Shown: one piece after another, positions 61,153 through 64,000 of the stretch
Layout: each line of letters opens with the position of its first letter
Position numbering within the stretch: the stretch's first letter is position 1
Notes under the pieces: generated by a model
What the model was told of the DNA's origin: nothing
Databases searched by the model: none
Seen by the model: only the letters and a program-made list of their open reading frames with translations
Assembly: GCA_963667715.1 (NCBI GenBank)
Contig: OY763926.1
Coordinates: forward strand, 434,001 to 498,000
Direction of reading: 5' to 3'
DNA length: 64,000 nucleotides
From: JAFGDI01 sp963667715
GTDB lineage: Bacteria; Planctomycetota; Phycisphaerae; Sedimentisphaerales; SM23-30
Made by a program: the position numbers and the translations under genes

Positions 61153-61623
61153 AGTAAATGTATATATGTTTCTTTAATCGGCTATTTTTAACTATGTTAT
61201 ACACATTTAATCATTATTGTTATTATATGATTACTTTTGTAAGTATAGTTGGATGGATTCTTTGCATGTCTTGGTTTTAAGGTGTTTTACTTCAATTGTT
61301 TACGGATTGCTGTCTTTATGTGCAATCTGTTTATGTGTTTTAGTTAAATAATGTATTATAGGGCTTACTGGTTGAGGGTGTGTTTGGGAAGCTTGTTGAT
61401 ATTTTGGTGCTACTAAAGAAGATAGTTTATTTCTGGTTGGGAAATGTTTTTTTTGTTGACAATATTTAATGATTTGTTTATTGTCGCTAATTAGTAAAGG
61501 TTTATTAATAGTTCCTGAGTGTTTTTAGGAATTTTTTTTTGGTTGTTCTTTTTTTTGAAATATTGTGTTACCTGCATATAGTTTTGCAGGAAATTTATAA
61601 AACCTTTTTTTGGGAGAATAATT
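61153..61623. other. 470-base intergenic region before the PEP-CTERM gene
   Basis: The likely promoter at 61456-61484 lies here. A small hairpin, CTGCA/TGCAG, is at about 61571-61588. T-rich runs at 61443-61455 and 61533-61558 precede the gene. No coding sequence is supported. Confidence 0.4.
61456..61484 (+). promoter_or_regulatory. Promoter of the PEP-CTERM gene (TTGACA-17-TATTGT)
   Basis: A perfect TTGACA is 17 bp from TATTGT. It gives an untranslated leader of about 130 bases. Confidence 0.5.
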
Positions 61624-62286
61624 ATGTTGTACAGAATGAAGCAAGCTTTTCTTGTTTGTTTGTTGGTCATTACTCAGTTTGCAGTTGTTGCTCAGGCTGA
61701 TTATGTCCCGGTTGGTGTTCAGAATGATGTTGCCTTATCTACTGTTCTTGACGGTGGCTGGGAAATAATCTATAGATGTGATTACAATAATCCAGATGTG
61801 TTGATTGATACTGTCTTTGCTGGTGCGGCCGACAATGATCTGGTAATGATCGCTGGTATACAGGATGGATCTGCTACTATTGATACACTGGCAGCAGCCA
61901 CCAAGGCTGATATCCTAACTTATACCGGCCATAATGTAACTCATGAAGCTAATGGTGCTCTTTGGTATTGTAATGGTAATTCTTTGGGTTTTGCAGGTCT
62001 AGGAGATGTAATTTACCAAAATACGGCTGATACAAACGCCCAAGACGAACGCGATCGTTTAAGTTGGCATACCAATCTTTCTATAGGTAGCAGATCTAAT
62101 GATGAAGCCACTTATTTATCTTATGGATGGCGTTGTGGTGATAATGTTTGGTTAAATGATACAACAGCATGGGATAAGCTTGTACTTAAATATACTGGTA
62201 CACCTTCTGTTCCAGCTCCAGGTGCATTACTGCTTTCTGGTATAGGTCTGAGCGTTGCAGGAAGACTTCGTCGCAGATTTAGCTAA
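61624..62286 (+). CDS. Secreted PEP-CTERM-type protein
   Basis: The 220-residue protein has a signal peptide ending VAQA (about residue 25) and a C-terminal sorting tail of the form VPAPGALLLSGIGLSVAG then RLRRRFS: a PAPGA box, a short membrane helix and a basic end. This PEP-CTERM variant is typical of planctomycete and related exported proteins and is processed by an exosortase. The ~170-residue middle is unknown, rich in Asn, Asp, Gly and Thr, with paired motifs LSTVLDGGWEIIYRCDYNN and ATYLSYGWRCGDNVW. GGGAG precedes the ATG. No exosortase gene is in the window. Confidence 0.85.
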   Translation: MLYRMKQAFLVCLLVITQFAVVAQADYVPVGVQNDVALSTVLDGGWEIIYRCDYNNPDVLIDTVFAGAADNDLVMIAGIQDGSATIDTLAAATKADILTYTGHNVTHEANGALWYCNGNSLGFAGLGDVIYQNTADTNAQDERDRLSWHTNLSIGSRSNDEATYLSYGWRCGDNVWLNDTTAWDKLVLKYTGTPSVPAPGALLLSGIGLSVAGRLRRRFS

Positions 62287-62298
62287 AAATCATTTATT

Positions 62299-62346
62299 AA
62301 AAAAAGGCCAGGTGATGCTATTTATTAAGCATTGCCTGGCCTTTTT
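62299..62346. terminator. Bidirectional terminator after the PEP-CTERM gene
   Basis: AAAAAGGCCAGG and CCTGGCCTTTTT form a perfect 12-bp stem, with an inner TGC/GCA hairpin. The A/T ends allow both strands to use it. Confidence 0.88.
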
Positions 62347-62379
62347 AAAATAATGTCTTAGTTATAATGCTAAATCCAT

Positions 62380-63837
62380 CTAGTTGTTATCAAATGTTTT
62401 CTTCTGGTCAAACAGCCATTCAACTATCCCTTTATCGGACCATGTCTTAGTTGAAGATTGTACATGGTCAGCATTTTTAATCTCTTTATAAATGCTTTTT
62501 CCACCTTGTCTTATAATTTCATCGTACACTACCTTACTTCCCAGTCTCATGCCGTCCTTTTCTCCAGCAGTTATGTAAACCGGTACTTTCTTATATCCCG
62601 TCACCTCGCTTTTGAGTCTCTCAAATTGCACTTCATTTGGTGCCTTATACGGCATACCAATTGGCCAGCCTGCACAGCAAATAGCACCGGCAAATAGATC
62701 CGGATCAGCTTTGAGAAATTCCCAGCAGGCCTTACCTCCATACGAGAACCCACTATAATATACTCGTGACGGGTCTATACTCAGCTCAGGGCTATTAAGC
62801 ATCTCATGGACAAGTGATAGTGTGGCCTTTGTATACCATCCTGTAGCATTGACTGTCGATAGGCTGATAGCAGGGTGATATGTTCTGCTGTAGACGCCCT
62901 TACTGCCGTTGGGGTAGTAGGGGGCAGGAATACTCTTATCATCAGGTATCTGTGGGACAATACTAAAGCATTCAAATTCCGGATCGTCATAGTAACTAAT
63001 ATATAGATATCTCGCCAGAATAGTCATTTCCATATTCTTACTATTGTCACTGCCAACGCCGCCTGAGCCGTGAACACTTATCACAAGTGGGTATTTTTTA
63101 CTCGGGTCGTAGTTTTTTGGGTACATTATCCGGTACAGCAGGCTGCCATGCTCGAATCTATACTCCCTTGGAATATGCCCGTACTGCCCGCCTTTTACGA
63201 TATTGCAGCTATGTTTTAACCCCGTGAGCTTGATTTTACCTTGTGCCGACAGTACTATCCAGGCATACTTCGCACCTTTATACCTGTTATAAAAGCGGTT
63301 AGCCTTATCAGACGCCACTCTCCTGAATCCGGTAAATATATTCTTTTCAATAGCTTGCTGAAAATCATCTTTATAATTATATACTATTCCAGCTTCCAGC
63401 GTACCCTCACCTTCAAACTTAACAGTGAGTTCGTCGAGATTTAGCTCAAATCCTTTATCTGCAACAATTACCGGAGCAACTCTGACAGTCTTACCTTTTA
63501 TTTCAGTCACATTCCAGCTTGCGATCATACTCGCATCGATATCATTTTCCATGATTCTGCTGATATATGCCGGCTGGTTAACCAGATTGCTAACAGTTTT
63601 TAACGGCGGAACTATCTCACTCTCCAGCTCTTGGGCCAGGTTAGGTTTATCTCCGCTGGTTGTCGTCTCTTCTTCTACTGCTATATTGGGCCTTCCGAAG
63701 TCGTCCTGGCTTACCGGATGGCGTTGATACTGCTTGGGAACCGGGTCGAAACCAGCGTATAATACCCCTGTTGCCAGTACTGAAAACGAGATTATTACTA
63801 ATACCAATATCGCAGATAGTTTTATAGTGTTCTTCAT
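62380..63837 (-). CDS. Secreted alpha/beta-hydrolase (esterase / peptidase-like)
   Basis: The 485-residue protein has a signal peptide (cleavage after LYA near residue 28). About 190 residues of mostly beta sequence precede the catalytic part. The hydrolase domain (about 235-480) has VISVHGSGGVGSD as the oxyanion loop, nucleophile Ser in YSGFSYGGKACWE, Asp in TAGEKDGMRLG and His in KNADHVQSS. It resembles polyhydroxybutyrate-depolymerase or feruloyl-esterase-like families, but I cannot name the substrate. It converges with the PEP-CTERM gene. Confidence 0.82.
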   Translation of the reverse strand: MKNTIKLSAILVLVIISFSVLATGVLYAGFDPVPKQYQRHPVSQDDFGRPNIAVEEETTTSGDKPNLAQELESEIVPPLKTVSNLVNQPAYISRIMENDIDASMIASWNVTEIKGKTVRVAPVIVADKGFELNLDELTVKFEGEGTLEAGIVYNYKDDFQQAIEKNIFTGFRRVASDKANRFYNRYKGAKYAWIVLSAQGKIKLTGLKHSCNIVKGGQYGHIPREYRFEHGSLLYRIMYPKNYDPSKKYPLVISVHGSGGVGSDNSKNMEMTILARYLYISYYDDPEFECFSIVPQIPDDKSIPAPYYPNGSKGVYSRTYHPAISLSTVNATGWYTKATLSLVHEMLNSPELSIDPSRVYYSGFSYGGKACWEFLKADPDLFAGAICCAGWPIGMPYKAPNEVQFERLKSEVTGYKKVPVYITAGEKDGMRLGSKVVYDEIIRQGGKSIYKEIKNADHVQSSTKTWSDKGIVEWLFDQKKTFDNN

Positions 63838-64000
63838 ACTTATTAATTCGGATAGATTTCTGGGTTTCTTGCTTAAATCAATAAAAAAATATCAAATTCT
63901 TTAACTTCTCCAAATCCTTATTTTGCCAAAAGTTGAGAGAAAAATACAGTTAATTCCTGACCCGAAATTGTGGATTTAAGCCTTGACTTTAATTTCTTGT
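63838..64000. other. Window end, no gene visible
   Basis: The last 163 bases lie upstream of the hydrolase gene. No promoter or coding sequence stands out. Confidence 0.4.

Overview
The window looks like chromosomal DNA of a planctomycete, most likely class Phycisphaerae. This is inferred from a combination of features: a signal peptidase I with a zinc-ribbon insert, secreted proteins ending in dockerin-like repeats, a PAPGA-type PEP-CTERM tail, a family-89 alpha-N-acetylglucosaminidase, a very long clostripain-type protease, and an aconitase-like LeuC. The DNA is AT-leaning. Shine-Dalgarno sites are present in some genes and absent in others. I see no CRISPR array, prophage, insertion sequence or rRNA; there is one tRNA gene.

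Region by region. 1-5.3 kb: a cut-off membrane-protein gene, cmoB, a stand-alone Clp-N protein, a PhnP-like hydrolase, ruvB and a DUF58 protein. 5.3-12.7 kb: a signalling block with a REC-PAS-PAS histidine kinase, a divergent response regulator, a FapA-like DUF342 protein and a polytopic membrane protein. 12.7-16.5 kb, minus strand: pgk, then ppnP-murG-argC driven by a promoter built into the pgk terminator. 17-20.8 kb: a periplasmic double-FKBP_N/cyclophilin fusion, a DUF4160/DUF2442 pair, a zinc-ribbon membrane protein and a PA14/dockerin secreted protein. 20.8-28.6 kb, minus strand: leuA-leuC-leuD behind a leucine-rich leader peptide and attenuator, a YhcG-type nuclease, argJ and asd. 28.8-34 kb: a damaged dinD-like gene and a 1549-residue clostripain-family protein. 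34-38.7 kb: a tiny putative gene with its own terminator, signal peptidase I, galE and an unknown conserved-looking protein. 38.8-46.1 kb: a complete trpEGDCFBA operon behind a Trp-rich leader peptide and attenuator. 46.3-51 kb: tRNA-Gly, a structured RNA, tig, clpP1, clpP2, a lipoprotein and a gamma-carbonic-anhydrase-like protein. 51.3-54.9 kb: two convergent secreted glycoside hydrolases. 54.9-61.1 kb, minus strand: ftsW, nrnA, ribF and a haem-c sensor kinase. 61.6-64 kb: a PEP-CTERM protein and a secreted alpha/beta hydrolase.

Functionally, the window carries much of the amino-acid biosynthesis of the cell (Trp complete; parts of Leu, Arg and the aspartate family). At least two of these operons, leu and trp, seem to be controlled by ribosome-mediated attenuation with short peptides of 40 and 19 residues. 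It also holds cell-wall and division genes (murG, ftsW), proteostasis genes (tig, two ClpP paralogues, the cyclophilin fusion) and a secreted glycan- and protein-degrading set. No single region stands out as a clearly new multi-gene system. The most notable items are the two attenuators with adjacent palindromes, the double-FKBP_N/cyclophilin fusion, ClpP2 with Asn in the catalytic triad, the structured RNA before tig, and apparent leaderless promoters at ruvB and at the Clp-N gene.
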